This document shows, in pieces, positions 35,445 through 44,500 of a stretch of 64,000 bases of DNA. Each line of letters opens with the position of its first letter. Position 1 is the first letter of the stretch. This stretch comes from CAZWSX01 sp964636985. GTDB lineage: Bacteria > Planctomycetota > Planctomycetia > Pirellulales > Pirellulaceae. The position numbers were made by a program, and so were the translations under genes. The notes beneath the pieces were generated by a model that was given only the letters and a program-made list of their open reading frames with translations, searched no databases and was not told the origin of the DNA. The DNA lies in contig CAZWSX010000005.1 of the NCBI GenBank assembly GCA_964636985.1, forward strand, positions 247,783 to 311,782, in the 5' to 3' direction.

Positions 35445-36185
35445 ATGATCGAAGATGCTAAGACATCCTGCGGCACGCGGCACACGGTGATGAATACAGG
35501 TGGTGCCGACATCGACTACGAGATGCGTTTTACGCGCGATCCCAATCTGATCGGGCAGTACAAGCGGCTGCGCGAGACCCTCTACGAGCGCGATCGCCGC
35601 TTCCAGGGATTTCGCAGGTTCACGCAGATCGGCGCCGAGGACTACGAAGATCCTGATCACCAGATGCTGATCCTTCACAACGGCAACCGCTGCTACGGCG
35701 GCGCTTGCCTGCGGATTTCCACGCCCTCCCAGCCGACCATCCTCGATTTGGAGAACGATATCCTGCCCGATCCGGGCCGCTACTATTTCTCCCTCCGCGA
35801 GCGTTTTCCTGAGATGGAACTCGATCGCTACGCCTACGCCGAATTCAATCGGATCGCCTTGCATCCGGCCTTGCGTAAGGGAGAAGCGACGCGACGAATC
35901 TTCCGCGCGGTCCTGGATCGCTGCATCGATTACCGCGTCCGCTACCTGTTTGGCATCGGGGACAAGGTCCGGATTCGGCTCTACCGGCAGATTTACACTA
36001 ACGCTGGCATGGATTGCAAAATTCGCGACGACGTCGATATTCCGATCCGGGACGAATACGAAGGGCTAAAAATGCAACTCCTGTGGGGTGACATGAAGGG
36101 CTTTCATACGACGGAGAGCGACCCGGAGGCGAAGATTCTGCTGGAGCCACTGAGCGGTTTCGAGTCCGCGTTGGCCATTCAGTAA
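35445..36185 (+). CDS. GNAT-fold acyltransferase, N-acyl amino acid or acyl-homoserine-lactone synthase-like
   Basis: A 246-residue protein. The start region (YEMRFTRDPNLIGQYKRLRETLYERD) and the core AYAEFNRIALHPALRKGEAT, followed by RLYRQIYTNAGMD, resemble the FeeM/LuxI-like branch of the GNAT fold, in which an acyl-carrier thioester is the acyl donor. Whether it makes an N-acyl amino acid is inference; a general GNAT is the alternative. It lies left of a methyltransferase, YfiR, TonB receptor and SMR exporter cluster. Its last ~18 bases and the sequence after its stop are duplicated near 37222, by the YfiR gene end. Confidence 0.7.
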   Translation: MIEDAKTSCGTRHTVMNTGGADIDYEMRFTRDPNLIGQYKRLRETLYERDRRFQGFRRFTQIGAEDYEDPDHQMLILHNGNRCYGGACLRISTPSQPTILDLENDILPDPGRYYFSLRERFPEMELDRYAYAEFNRIALHPALRKGEATRRIFRAVLDRCIDYRVRYLFGIGDKVRIRLYRQIYTNAGMDCKIRDDVDIPIRDEYEGLKMQLLWGDMKGFHTTESDPEAKILLEPLSGFESALAIQ

Positions 36186-36285
36186 CCCGATTGAGGCGTG
36201 CTGCTGCTGGCCCGCACCATCACTTCGAGCAACTGGATCGACACGGACGTGCCTTTTACATGTTGGCCAGGTCTCCAGCCTTGGT
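36186..36285 (-). pseudogene. Remnant of a second yfiR-like gene (C-terminus only)
   Basis: The minus strand reads KRHVRVDP and, after a frame change, QLLEVMVRASSSTPQSGY-stop. The intact YfiR at 37.2-37.8 kb ends KRDVHVDPQLLEVMVRVNGN and RAPQSGH. So this is a decayed copy of the same C-terminus, about 100 bases long, lying tail-to-tail with the GNAT gene. No other part of the gene survives here. Confidence 0.75.
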
Positions 36286-36424
36286 GCAGCGGACCAGACA
36301 AATGACAACGGATCTCGACAAGCAGAGCTTTCGAAGAGGGGCTCGGCTAGGAAGGCCTGTGAACCATTCGCGATGGTTTGTGTCCTGTCCGCCGACCCGC
36401 AGTTCATTTAGCAAGGGACGAGAC

Positions 36425-37186
36425 GTGGATCGAAGCAACGAAGAATGGTTTCATTGCGAGAAGTTCTGGGAGGAGATGTACCCATTCATGTTCTCGGAGA
36501 CGAGATTCGTTGCGGCCGTCGACGACGTCCCGAAGATTGCCGCCCTAAGCGGAATTTCTACCGGAAGCCTCCTCGATCTTGCCTGTGGACCCGGACGATA
36601 CGCGATCCCGTTCGCACGGGCCGGTTACAGCGTGACCGGGGTGGATTGTACGAGTTATCTGCTGCGGAAAGCTCGTGATCTAGCGATGCGTGCGGAAGTC
36701 AGCGTTGAATGGGTGGAGCAAGACATGCGCGAGTTTCTCCGCCCCGCCACGTTCGACCTGGCGATCAACCTGTTCACGTCGTTCGGATATTTCGACGAGG
36801 AGGCGGACAATCGACGTGTTCTGGAAAACCTCTATGCCAGTCTCAAGCCCGGCGGAGTGTTCGTCTTCGACCATCTGGGCAAAGAAGTCCTCGCAGCAAA
36901 GTTACAACCGACACTCTCCGAGGCATTACCCGACGGTCGCCTTCTCGTTCAGCGGGTTTCAGTGATTGATGACTGGTCTCGGATCGAGGGGGAATGGATC
37001 GTGGTGGGAGAGAATGGCAGATCCTCTTTTCACAACCGCCACTGGCTGTATTCCGGTCAGGAGATTCGCGGGTTGCTGAGTAGTGTGGGATTTGCGGAAG
37101 TGTCCCTTTATGGAAGTCTAGGAATGACCCCCTACGGCCCACAAGCGCAACGGCTCGTGGCCGTGGCACGCAAGGCTCAATCGTAA
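36425..37186 (+). CDS. Class I SAM-dependent methyltransferase
   Basis: A 253-residue enzyme. The SAM-binding motif I is LLDLACGPGRYAIPFA, with the acidic strand YSVTGVDCTSYLL and a later VEWVEQDMRE. The GTG at 36425 follows AAGGGACGAGAC and starts the conserved region; the frame is open 78 codons upstream through the yfiR remnant, which is not protein-like. It lies between two imperfect direct repeats of about 120 bases. The acceptor is unknown; small molecules are common in this family. Confidence 0.85.
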   Translation: MDRSNEEWFHCEKFWEEMYPFMFSETRFVAAVDDVPKIAALSGISTGSLLDLACGPGRYAIPFARAGYSVTGVDCTSYLLRKARDLAMRAEVSVEWVEQDMREFLRPATFDLAINLFTSFGYFDEEADNRRVLENLYASLKPGGVFVFDHLGKEVLAAKLQPTLSEALPDGRLLVQRVSVIDDWSRIEGEWIVVGENGRSSFHNRHWLYSGQEIRGLLSSVGFAEVSLYGSLGMTPYGPQAQRLVAVARKAQS

Positions 37187-37241
37187 CGCAGTCTCGTCTT
37201 CGTTCGCCATGATTTCGGACGTTGGACTCTGCGTTGGTCGT

Positions 37242-37823
37242 TCAGTGACCCGATTGAGGCGCGCGGTTGCCGTTGACCCGCACCATGACTTCGAGCAACT
37301 GGGGATCGACGTGGACATCTCTTTTGCCGATGTTGGTCAGATCCCCTTCCATCGCTACTCTCCCTTCTTCCATGACGAAGCCGATCATGCCGCCGCGATA
37401 GATGAAACGCTTGGCGGAACTGACGGTCACGGTCGGCTCGGTCCCGAGCGCGGCCAGGATGTTGTCGACCTCGGTATCCTCTCCGGCCGGAATGAAGAAG
37501 ACATCGCACTCCTTGAGGTCACGGATGGCCTGATACCGCCGCACCGGCGGGAGTTGGCCTTTTAATTGCTCGGCGACGTAATGCTCAAGCATCTGCCCCG
37601 CACTTTCGTCGAACGGAGTGTCCCGCTTTTCGTAATAGCAGAATTGCCGTGCGCTGCGTGGCGGCGAGCCGACCGACACGTACCGGTACATATTGAGGAG
37701 AAAGGCCGCCCGCACTTGTTCAGGCGACTTGGTAGGCTCGGCGGTCGTCCCAGCAGTAGCGGGCAATGCGAGCCACGGGAGAAGGAACCACCACGCGATC
37801 CGAACGTTCTTTTTTCTGTCCAT
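37242..37823 (-). CDS. YfiR family (DUF4154) periplasmic protein
   Basis: A 193-residue exported protein. The N-terminus is a signal peptide (KKNVRIAWWFLLPWLALPATAGTT). The YfiR-type core follows: VRAAFLLNMYRYVSV, the Cys-containing strand QFCYYEKRD, ECDVFFIPA and the C-terminal GMIGFVMEEGRVAMEGDL. In Pseudomonas, YfiR holds a diguanylate cyclase in check; many planctomycete and proteobacterial homologues simply accompany TonB receptors. Here it starts 30 bases after the TonB receptor stop, in the same operon. No cyclase or kinase partner is adjacent. The ATG six residues before is also possible. Confidence 0.8.
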   Translation of the reverse strand: MDRKKNVRIAWWFLLPWLALPATAGTTAEPTKSPEQVRAAFLLNMYRYVSVGSPPRSARQFCYYEKRDTPFDESAGQMLEHYVAEQLKGQLPPVRRYQAIRDLKECDVFFIPAGEDTEVDNILAALGTEPTVTVSSAKRFIYRGGMIGFVMEEGRVAMEGDLTNIGKRDVHVDPQLLEVMVRVNGNRAPQSGH

Positions 37824-37853
37824 CCTGCTGAGATTCCTCATTCGTGGTCTTTT

Positions 37854-39836
37854 TCAGAAGCGAACGCTCACGCGACCATACACGGCGCGCGGAATTTCGT
37901 TGGCGGTGCCGTCTGGCGGCGCACCGAATTCCTGGTGCTTCGTGTCGAGCAGATTCTGGCCCGCCACGGACAATTCGATCGTTTCACTGGCCTTCCAGAG
38001 CACTTGCGTATCGAAGCGGAAATATGCGTCGACATTTTGATTGGGAACCCGCCCGACGTAATAGCCGGTGTTCACGAGCCGGATGTCGTGCGGTAGATAA
38101 AGCTGTGAGCGGAGCATGAAGCGATGATGCGCGACGTCCCTCTCTTTCCCTTGGAAGGTGGTATCCCCACTCGACGCGTCTTGCTCCAGCATCAGGTTGA
38201 TGTAGCTGTAGTTGGCCAGCAAACTCCATTGGGACGTGACGTCCCAATTCGCGCTCGTCTCGAATCCATACGCTTTGCCCTGGCCCAGATTGGAGTAGTA
38301 ATACGGCAGATAGACCCCATCGGGCGCGCCGGGCTCCAGCGTGGCGAGCTTGTCGTAATCGTTGAGGAAAGCCGTGCTATCCAGCGTGATCGCATCCGTG
38401 GGTTTGACACGGTAACCGATTTCATAGGCTACCAACTCTTCGGAATCGAAATCCCGGCTGCTCCGCAGTTGCACCATGTCCGGCGGAAGAGCCAGGACGT
38501 TGAGCGCCATATCGCTGTGTTCGGTAATGCTCGGCGTGCGCACGGCGCGGGACACCGCCGCCCAAAGGGTCTGCCTATTATCGGGATACCAGGCCAGCCG
38601 TGCGCTCGGCTGCATGTTGAATCTGCTGAAGCGGTTGTGCTCGAACTTCGAGCCCAGCGTCAGATAGAGTTCCTTCGGAACAAGGGCCACCTGGTCTTGC
38701 AGGAAGGCGCTAAAAATACTCTGCCTCACGCTCGCGTCATTGGCAAAAATCGTATTGGAGCCCGTCAGTTCGGCGCTGACATAACGCGCTCCGGCACCCC
38801 ACATCACGTCGTTACGCTCATTTGCCTTCCAGGCCGTCTGATAGTCGAAATCGAGCGTGGCGATATCCTGTTTCAAGGACGAATAGTCGGGGCTTTGGAA
38901 ATCGAAATAGGCTTGAAAGGTCGATTGCAGGGTAGGACTATGTTTTTCTTCCCACCGCCCCAGCAGATTCAAGCCCTTGGAATGGATCTGGTCATGGAAC
39001 GATTCGATGCCGTTGGGATCGGTCAATGAAGGAATGCCCAAATCCAAATCAATGTCGGCGTCGTAGACGTCTCCTTGCAATGTCATCGTACGGGCCTCGG
39101 AGATTTTCACATCCGAGCGGAATCCCGCCTTTCCTTGCGTCCAATCGTTGTGGCCGCTCGGCCCGGCGACCGTATCGGTCGCGCCGCGCGCGGTGAACTG
39201 GCCATAAGCGCGGTAGTAGGCAGTTTCGCTAACCTTCCCGCCGTAGCGAACATCCGTCAGCGAATGATCGAAGCTGCCGACGGTTTGGGCGGCATAACCC
39301 CCTTGGGTCGCGTCCGACCTTTTCGTGATGATGTTGATGATGCCGTTGACCGCATTCGCTCCCCATTGGGCCGCGCCGGGACCGCGAATGATTTCGATGC
39401 GGTCGATATCCTCCAGCGGGAGGTTTTGGACATCCCAATAGACGCCGGAGAACAGCGGCGTGTAAATGGTCCGCCCATCCACTTGCACCAACAGCTTGTT
39501 GGAGAAGAAGGCATTTCCACCGCGCGATGAAATGGCCCAGTTGCTCGAATCGAAGCGGGCCACCTCCAGTCCGGGAACGCCCCGCAGCACTTCGGCGATG
39601 TGGGTCGCGCCGGAGGCCTTGATATCATCGTTGGAAATCACGAAGACGGCCGCCGCCGAGCGAAAAGAATCTTCCGGCTTGCGCGAGACGGACGTGACGA
39701 TCTTGCCGAGGCTCTCCAAAGAGAGATCGTCCAGGTCTCCTAAACCCGCCGCTCCTAAGTCCGGGGCGGCCGTTGCCAGCGCGGCCGCAGGCAACCAGAG
39801 AATGCCGAGCATCGCGCATGAGAGTGTTTTTCGCAT
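37854..39836 (-). CDS. TonB-dependent outer membrane receptor
   Basis: A 660-residue receptor. A signal peptide (SCAMLGILWLPAAALATAA) is followed by a TonB box-like stretch and the plug domain: VFVISNDDIKASGATHIAEV, LRGVPGLEV, DRIEIIRGPGAAQWG, NAVNGIINIITKRS. The rest is an antiparallel beta-barrel and ends in the aromatic terminal residue of GRVSVRF. It would import a scarce ligand such as a siderophore, cobalamin or a carbohydrate; nothing in the sequence selects one. It leads an operon with the YfiR-type gene. Confidence 0.92.
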   Translation of the reverse strand: MRKTLSCAMLGILWLPAAALATAAPDLGAAGLGDLDDLSLESLGKIVTSVSRKPEDSFRSAAAVFVISNDDIKASGATHIAEVLRGVPGLEVARFDSSNWAISSRGGNAFFSNKLLVQVDGRTIYTPLFSGVYWDVQNLPLEDIDRIEIIRGPGAAQWGANAVNGIINIITKRSDATQGGYAAQTVGSFDHSLTDVRYGGKVSETAYYRAYGQFTARGATDTVAGPSGHNDWTQGKAGFRSDVKISEARTMTLQGDVYDADIDLDLGIPSLTDPNGIESFHDQIHSKGLNLLGRWEEKHSPTLQSTFQAYFDFQSPDYSSLKQDIATLDFDYQTAWKANERNDVMWGAGARYVSAELTGSNTIFANDASVRQSIFSAFLQDQVALVPKELYLTLGSKFEHNRFSRFNMQPSARLAWYPDNRQTLWAAVSRAVRTPSITEHSDMALNVLALPPDMVQLRSSRDFDSEELVAYEIGYRVKPTDAITLDSTAFLNDYDKLATLEPGAPDGVYLPYYYSNLGQGKAYGFETSANWDVTSQWSLLANYSYINLMLEQDASSGDTTFQGKERDVAHHRFMLRSQLYLPHDIRLVNTGYYVGRVPNQNVDAYFRFDTQVLWKASETIELSVAGQNLLDTKHQEFGAPPDGTANEIPRAVYGRVSVRF

Positions 39837-39907
39837 GATTCCCCCAGTCGGCAGGAAGAAGTCCTGCCAAGTGGGGTAACCGTACCAGTAAATAGTTAAA
39901 ACAATCC

Positions 39908-40855
39908 TTAAGAGTGTTGGCTTTTTGACGATCCGGCATCGTTCGATTTCCCTTGTGCCAGTTTGGCCACGATATAGTAATCCTCATCGTGTTCAGGCAC
40001 TTGGGCTATTTCGGTCGCGCTTCGGTAATGGCGCTGCAAGGCTTTGTAGGAGATGGTTGCGACAATTCGAAACCCCAGCCGCTCCATGAATCCCGGCATC
40101 GCCGAGGGCGGACGATACCACTTTGTCTCCTCCGCGCCGCGCTCCAATATGAAGCGAGTGAAACGTCTCAACAGATCCCGGTCACAGTCCGGCGCGGACA
40201 GCGCCCCGTACACAATCTGCAGGGAACCCGTAAACAGGCTCTCAAGCTCCGCAAAAAGCCGCTTGACCTGGGCCTCCGTGAGGTACATGAGCACTCCTTC
40301 CAAGATGACTATCGTCGGCGCCGCCGGGTCGAAGTGCGCATCGGTACCGAGTACCGCAGCCAGTGGCGTCTTGCCCAAATCGGCCACCTCGAAACGGCAG
40401 TTGCCGGGCAAGGCGTAGCCTTCCCGTCGCAGGATCGCAAGTTTGGTGCGCTGCGTTGCCGACAGATCGATTTCGAGGAAGCGCGCGGCCGGCCATCGCT
40501 TCGCCGTCCGCAGTGCCAAAGTATCCAGCCCCGCTCCCAGAAGGATGATCTGCCTTACGCCGCGATCCAGTCCGGCGCTGAGGTGACTTTCGATCCAGCG
40601 CTTGCGAAAGAGATAGTGCTGCGTCATTCCGGGGACGTAAAGCCTGTCCATCAAGCCGATCATAAGCCGTGGCGGCAGCCCGTAGATGAGGCGTTTCACC
40701 AAGGAGTCCCTTCCTTGCCGCATGAAAACGCGGTTGAGAGAAACGCTCTCCTCGGAAAGCACATCCTCGGAAAAATACTTTTTCCATCGCGGCATCTCGG
40801 CAAGCTTGGCGAGCCCCGCAGCGATGATGTAGGCAGTTGCGCTGATCTTCGTCAT
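39908..40855 (-). CDS. Leucine carboxyl methyltransferase-type (LCMT/PPM1) methyltransferase
   Basis: A 315-residue SAM enzyme. QIILLGAGLDTLALR is the family's SAM-binding motif, followed by ARFLEIDLSATQRTK and IVILEGVLMYLTEAQV. This family transfers methyl groups to small carboxylic acids in bacteria, often in secondary metabolism, but the substrate is unknown here. The C-terminus is Ser/Lys-rich. It lies 71 bases after the TonB receptor start on the same strand, and is divergent from the SMR gene by 46 bases. Confidence 0.85.
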   Translation of the reverse strand: MTKISATAYIIAAGLAKLAEMPRWKKYFSEDVLSEESVSLNRVFMRQGRDSLVKRLIYGLPPRLMIGLMDRLYVPGMTQHYLFRKRWIESHLSAGLDRGVRQIILLGAGLDTLALRTAKRWPAARFLEIDLSATQRTKLAILRREGYALPGNCRFEVADLGKTPLAAVLGTDAHFDPAAPTIVILEGVLMYLTEAQVKRLFAELESLFTGSLQIVYGALSAPDCDRDLLRRFTRFILERGAEETKWYRPPSAMPGFMERLGFRIVATISYKALQRHYRSATEIAQVPEHDEDYYIVAKLAQGKSNDAGSSKSQHS

Positions 40856-40901
40856 GGACTATGGATTAGGGCATTCTGGCTACGAATGCGAGTGTTTCTT
40901 T

Positions 40902-41216
40902 ATGTCGTGGGTATGGCTGACGTTGGCGATTGGGTGCGAGGTGCCGGGCACGATCGCGATGAAAGTTTCGGCGGGATTCACCAAGCCAATTCCCTCGCTG
41001 GTGATGATCGTCTGTTATGTTTTCGCGCTCGGGTTCGTGAACCTGGCTTTGCGGGAAATCCCGCTCAGTATCGCCTACACGATCTGGGCGGGCGTCGGCA
41101 CGACGCTCGTAGCGCTAATCGGCATCTTCCTATTCGATGAGCCGGCCACGGCGCTGAAGATCGGTTCGATCGCCTTGGTCGTAGCCGGTGTCGTCGGCTT
41201 GAAATCTTCCATGTAG
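40902..41216 (+). CDS. Small multidrug resistance (SMR) family transporter
   Basis: A 104-residue, four-helix membrane protein of EmrE/SugE type. The essential Glu of the first helix is in IGCEVPGTIAMK. LREIPLSIAYTIWAGVGTT and DEPATALKIGSIALVVAGVVGLK form the rest. As a dimer it would exchange protons for cations; the SugE subgroup carries guanidinium or quaternary amines. ATG 40902 begins at the usual MSWVWL; the frame is open 16 codons more. No riboswitch-like leader is evident in the 46-base gap. Confidence 0.88.
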   Translation: MSWVWLTLAIGCEVPGTIAMKVSAGFTKPIPSLVMIVCYVFALGFVNLALREIPLSIAYTIWAGVGTTLVALIGIFLFDEPATALKIGSIALVVAGVVGLKSSM

Positions 41217-41595
41217 CGATCAGGGGCGCTTCGCGCCCAAAAGCCATCTCGAAAAGCCATCGGCAACGGAACACGCTCTTCGAGCCTCTTTTGCCCCTTG
41301 CAGCCCGATAAGCCATCGAAGCCAAGTGGGGAGCGGCTCCCCCAGGGTGTCCAAGGTCAAGCCCTTCGGGTGGAAGGCCGGCTCCTCCCCGATCTTCCGC
41401 GCTCAGGGCTGAACGCCCGTCGCTTGTGCAGACCGGGGCCCCCTCCACCCTTCCAACCTTGACTCCCTTCCCCCTCGGATCGTGAGCTTTCGCCCCCCAC
41501 GCTCAGTGGAATGAGCGCGGGGGCTCTTTCCATTTCATTGCAAGAGGGAGCCACGAGGCGCATGCGGAACCAACCGCAAGCCAAGAAGCGAGCGA
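41217..41595. other. Gene-free convergent gap
   Basis: About 380 bases between the SMR gene and the end of the giant helicase gene. No coding frame stands out; it holds the terminator at 41494-41523 and short GC-rich repeats but no recognised element. Confidence 0.4.
41494..41523. terminator. GC-rich hairpin in the convergent gap
   Basis: CCCCCACGCTCA pairs with TGAGCGCGGGGG with one mismatch around a six-base loop and is followed by CTCTTTCC on the plus strand. It probably ends transcripts from one or both sides. Confidence 0.55.
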
Positions 41596-44500
41596 TCAAA
41601 AAGCGATCTCGCGATGATTGGGCGAGGTCTTTCGCGCGGCGCGGAGTTGAAACGCCGGTAGTCCATCTTTTCCATTCTCAATTTCAACGTCGTTCGCCTT
41701 CGGCGGCACAGACTCATGTTGCGCATCGACGCTCAAGGCGTCGGATGCCGCCAACCTGCGAATCCTCGCCGTGACGGGCTCCTCGGCCGCAATGGTTTTG
41801 CGATCGGTTCGTTGAGGAATGGCCTCGACACTGTTGGCCGCTCGTAGGGTTTTGATATCTGCCGCGAGGCTTTCCACGCTGGGGCCGTCGTCGCTTTTTT
41901 GTTCGTTGGTTGATGCCGAAAGCTTTGCCTTGAGCGCGTCGCGAAGCCGAGCCAGTTCCGACAAATAGCCGTCATGGGGAAACGCTTGTCCCAACCTCGC
42001 TTGGTAATCGCGAAGCTGCGTCTCGGCGATGGCCAAGTCTTTTTCGACCCGTTCCAGGTCGAAGCCGTGCGATTCGGCAAGCCGCTGGAGCGCGTTCAGG
42101 ATCGCTCGCGGTCCCTGATGCTCTCGCGACAACCGGGAGCAACGAATCGTAGCCCCTTCGAGATAGACATCCGTTGGCATGGCAGGGTGAACGATCATGC
42201 CAAAGCTGAGTCCTCGATACTTCCCGAGGTGGATCTTCGTTTCTTCGCTTGCGAACTCAGGAAGTGCGGCAAGCCTGCGGCCAAGAACGTCTACGGCTTC
42301 GTCGTGGTGGCAGGGATGACTCCCCACTACCACCCGATCACTTACGTGCTCAGCCAAGACGCTTTGATCCGCCCGGAGTTTTCCCAGACGCTTGGATAGG
42401 CCTTCGATTTGTTTCGGCAGATCGCGAACACTCCGCCGCGCGACATACTGCTCGTCGAGATGGTTTTTCTTGAGGACGGCCAGCCGCTGCAACTCCGCAT
42501 CGGCCTCCGCGAGCGTCAGCACTGCGGGATTGCCCGAGGCGATCGCCTTGACTTCGGCATATGACAACTCCTGGCCGCCAATGTCTTCGGCCCGACGCGC
42601 CGCGTTGTCGCCGGTCATGACCTGGCTGATGAAACGGGCCTTGGTCTCCAAAGCCTGCCACATATAGGCGTCAAACGAGCCCTCCGTCACGTAGCGATAA
42701 ATCGCTACTTCCGGGTTCTCGTTCCCCTGGCGAAGAATGCGGCCGTCACGCTGCTCGACTTCGGCGGGTTTCCAAGGAGCATCGAGGTGATGCAAGGCAA
42801 TCAGACGCTTTTGCACATTGGTGCCGGTTCCCATTTTTTGAGTGCTCCCCAGGAGGACGCGTACCGCTCCATTGCGCACTTTCTCGAACATCGCCTGTTT
42901 CTTGGCGTCGGTCTCCGCGTCGCCAATGACGGCGATTTGTGAGCGCGGAACTCCGGCGGCAGTGAGCTTTTGGATGATCTCACGATAGGGAGAATAGCCC
43001 CAGTCAGTCGGATGGACGCCCATGTCGGCGAAAATCAACTGTGTACCGCGTGTCGGCGCCGTCTCGTTCCAAATGGAAACGACATTCTCGACCAAGCGGT
43101 TCACTTTCGAGTCCGGGAACTCTTCCGCCTTCCCCATCAACATCCGAGCGTCCGTGGCTAATTTCCGGCCGTCGGTCGTAATGGCCAGGGCATTGTCGAT
43201 CCGCGGGTCGATTTTTTCATTGCGAATCCGCTCATAGCGTTTGACGAGCTGTTGCTGCAACTCCTTCTGCTCTTCCGACATCGGGCAAGCGACAATGATC
43301 GGCTTGCCTCCCTTGAGTCGCGGCCTTGGCAAATTCAGCATGTCGGCGGTTTGAACGTCGGAGAACGCCCGGAACATCTGCTGGAGTTCCGGCAGGTTCG
43401 TGAACCGGGCAAATCGGCTGCGGGGACGCAATCCCGCGCCATCGGGTGAGAGTTCCATCGTGTCGACGACCTCGCCGAACGTCGCCGCCCAGGCATCGAA
43501 GTGCTCGATGCCCCGGCTCTTGAGCCCATGCGGAGAGAGAAATCGCTGCATCGTGAACATCTCGACCATCGTGTTGCTGATCGGCGTTCCCGTGGCGAAG
43601 GTGACTCCGTGTCCAGGCCGAAGCCCGTCGAGATACTGCGCCTTCATGTAGACATCGAAAGCCCGTTCGCTCCCGCCGGTCTGAATCCCGGCGACGCGTT
43701 CCATCTTGGTGGGCGTCTCCAGGTTCTTGAAGTAGTGCGCCTCGTCGATGAAGACATGATCGACACCCAGTTCGTCGAACACCAAGCCGTCGTCTTTTTT
43801 AGCTTGGGCCAGGAGATCCTTGAGTCGCTCGGCCCGGGCGGCTTTTTGCTTTTCGATCGTCTTGATGAGATTGCGATTGCCGCGCCGGTCGGCGGCGTGT
43901 TCCCTCAGCAACTGGTCGTACTCGGCGATTTGGTCGCGGAGGAACTTCTCCTGGTACTCCCGCGACATGCCGATCCGCTCGAAACTGCTGTGCGTGACGA
44001 TGATCCCGTCCCACTCACCACTGGCGATCTTGGCGGTTAGGAACTTGCGGCGGTCCCTCGTAAAATCTTCTTTGGAAGCCACCAGCAGCCGGGCATTGGG
44101 ATAGAGCTGCATGAACTCGCGGGCGAACTGCTCCAGCAAATGATTCGGGACGACATACATCGGCTTCTTGATGAGCCCGGCTTGCTTCATCTTCATGCCG
44201 GTCGCCGCCATCGTGAACGTCTTGCCGGCACCGACCACATGGGCGAGCAAGGTGTTGCCAGCAGTCATTCCCCGCCATACAGCATCGGCCTGGTGAGGCC
44301 GGAGGTGAACCGCCTGGTTCATCCCCGGAAAATCCAAGTGCGAACCGTCAAAGAGCCGCGGCCGCAAGTTGTTGTAGGTGTCGTTGTAGATCCGCACGAG
44401 CCGTTCGGTCCGATCGGGATCGGCAAAGACCCACGCGCGAAAGCGTTCCTTGATGAGCTTTTGCTTTTCGCGGGCGGCGACGGTCTCTTCTTGGTTGATG

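Noticed and set aside
34631..35512. Longer 293-codon version of the hypothetical protein at 34631
   Set aside because: The upstream 113 codons have no ribosome site and read as random; CGAGGAG and ATG at 35173 fit better.
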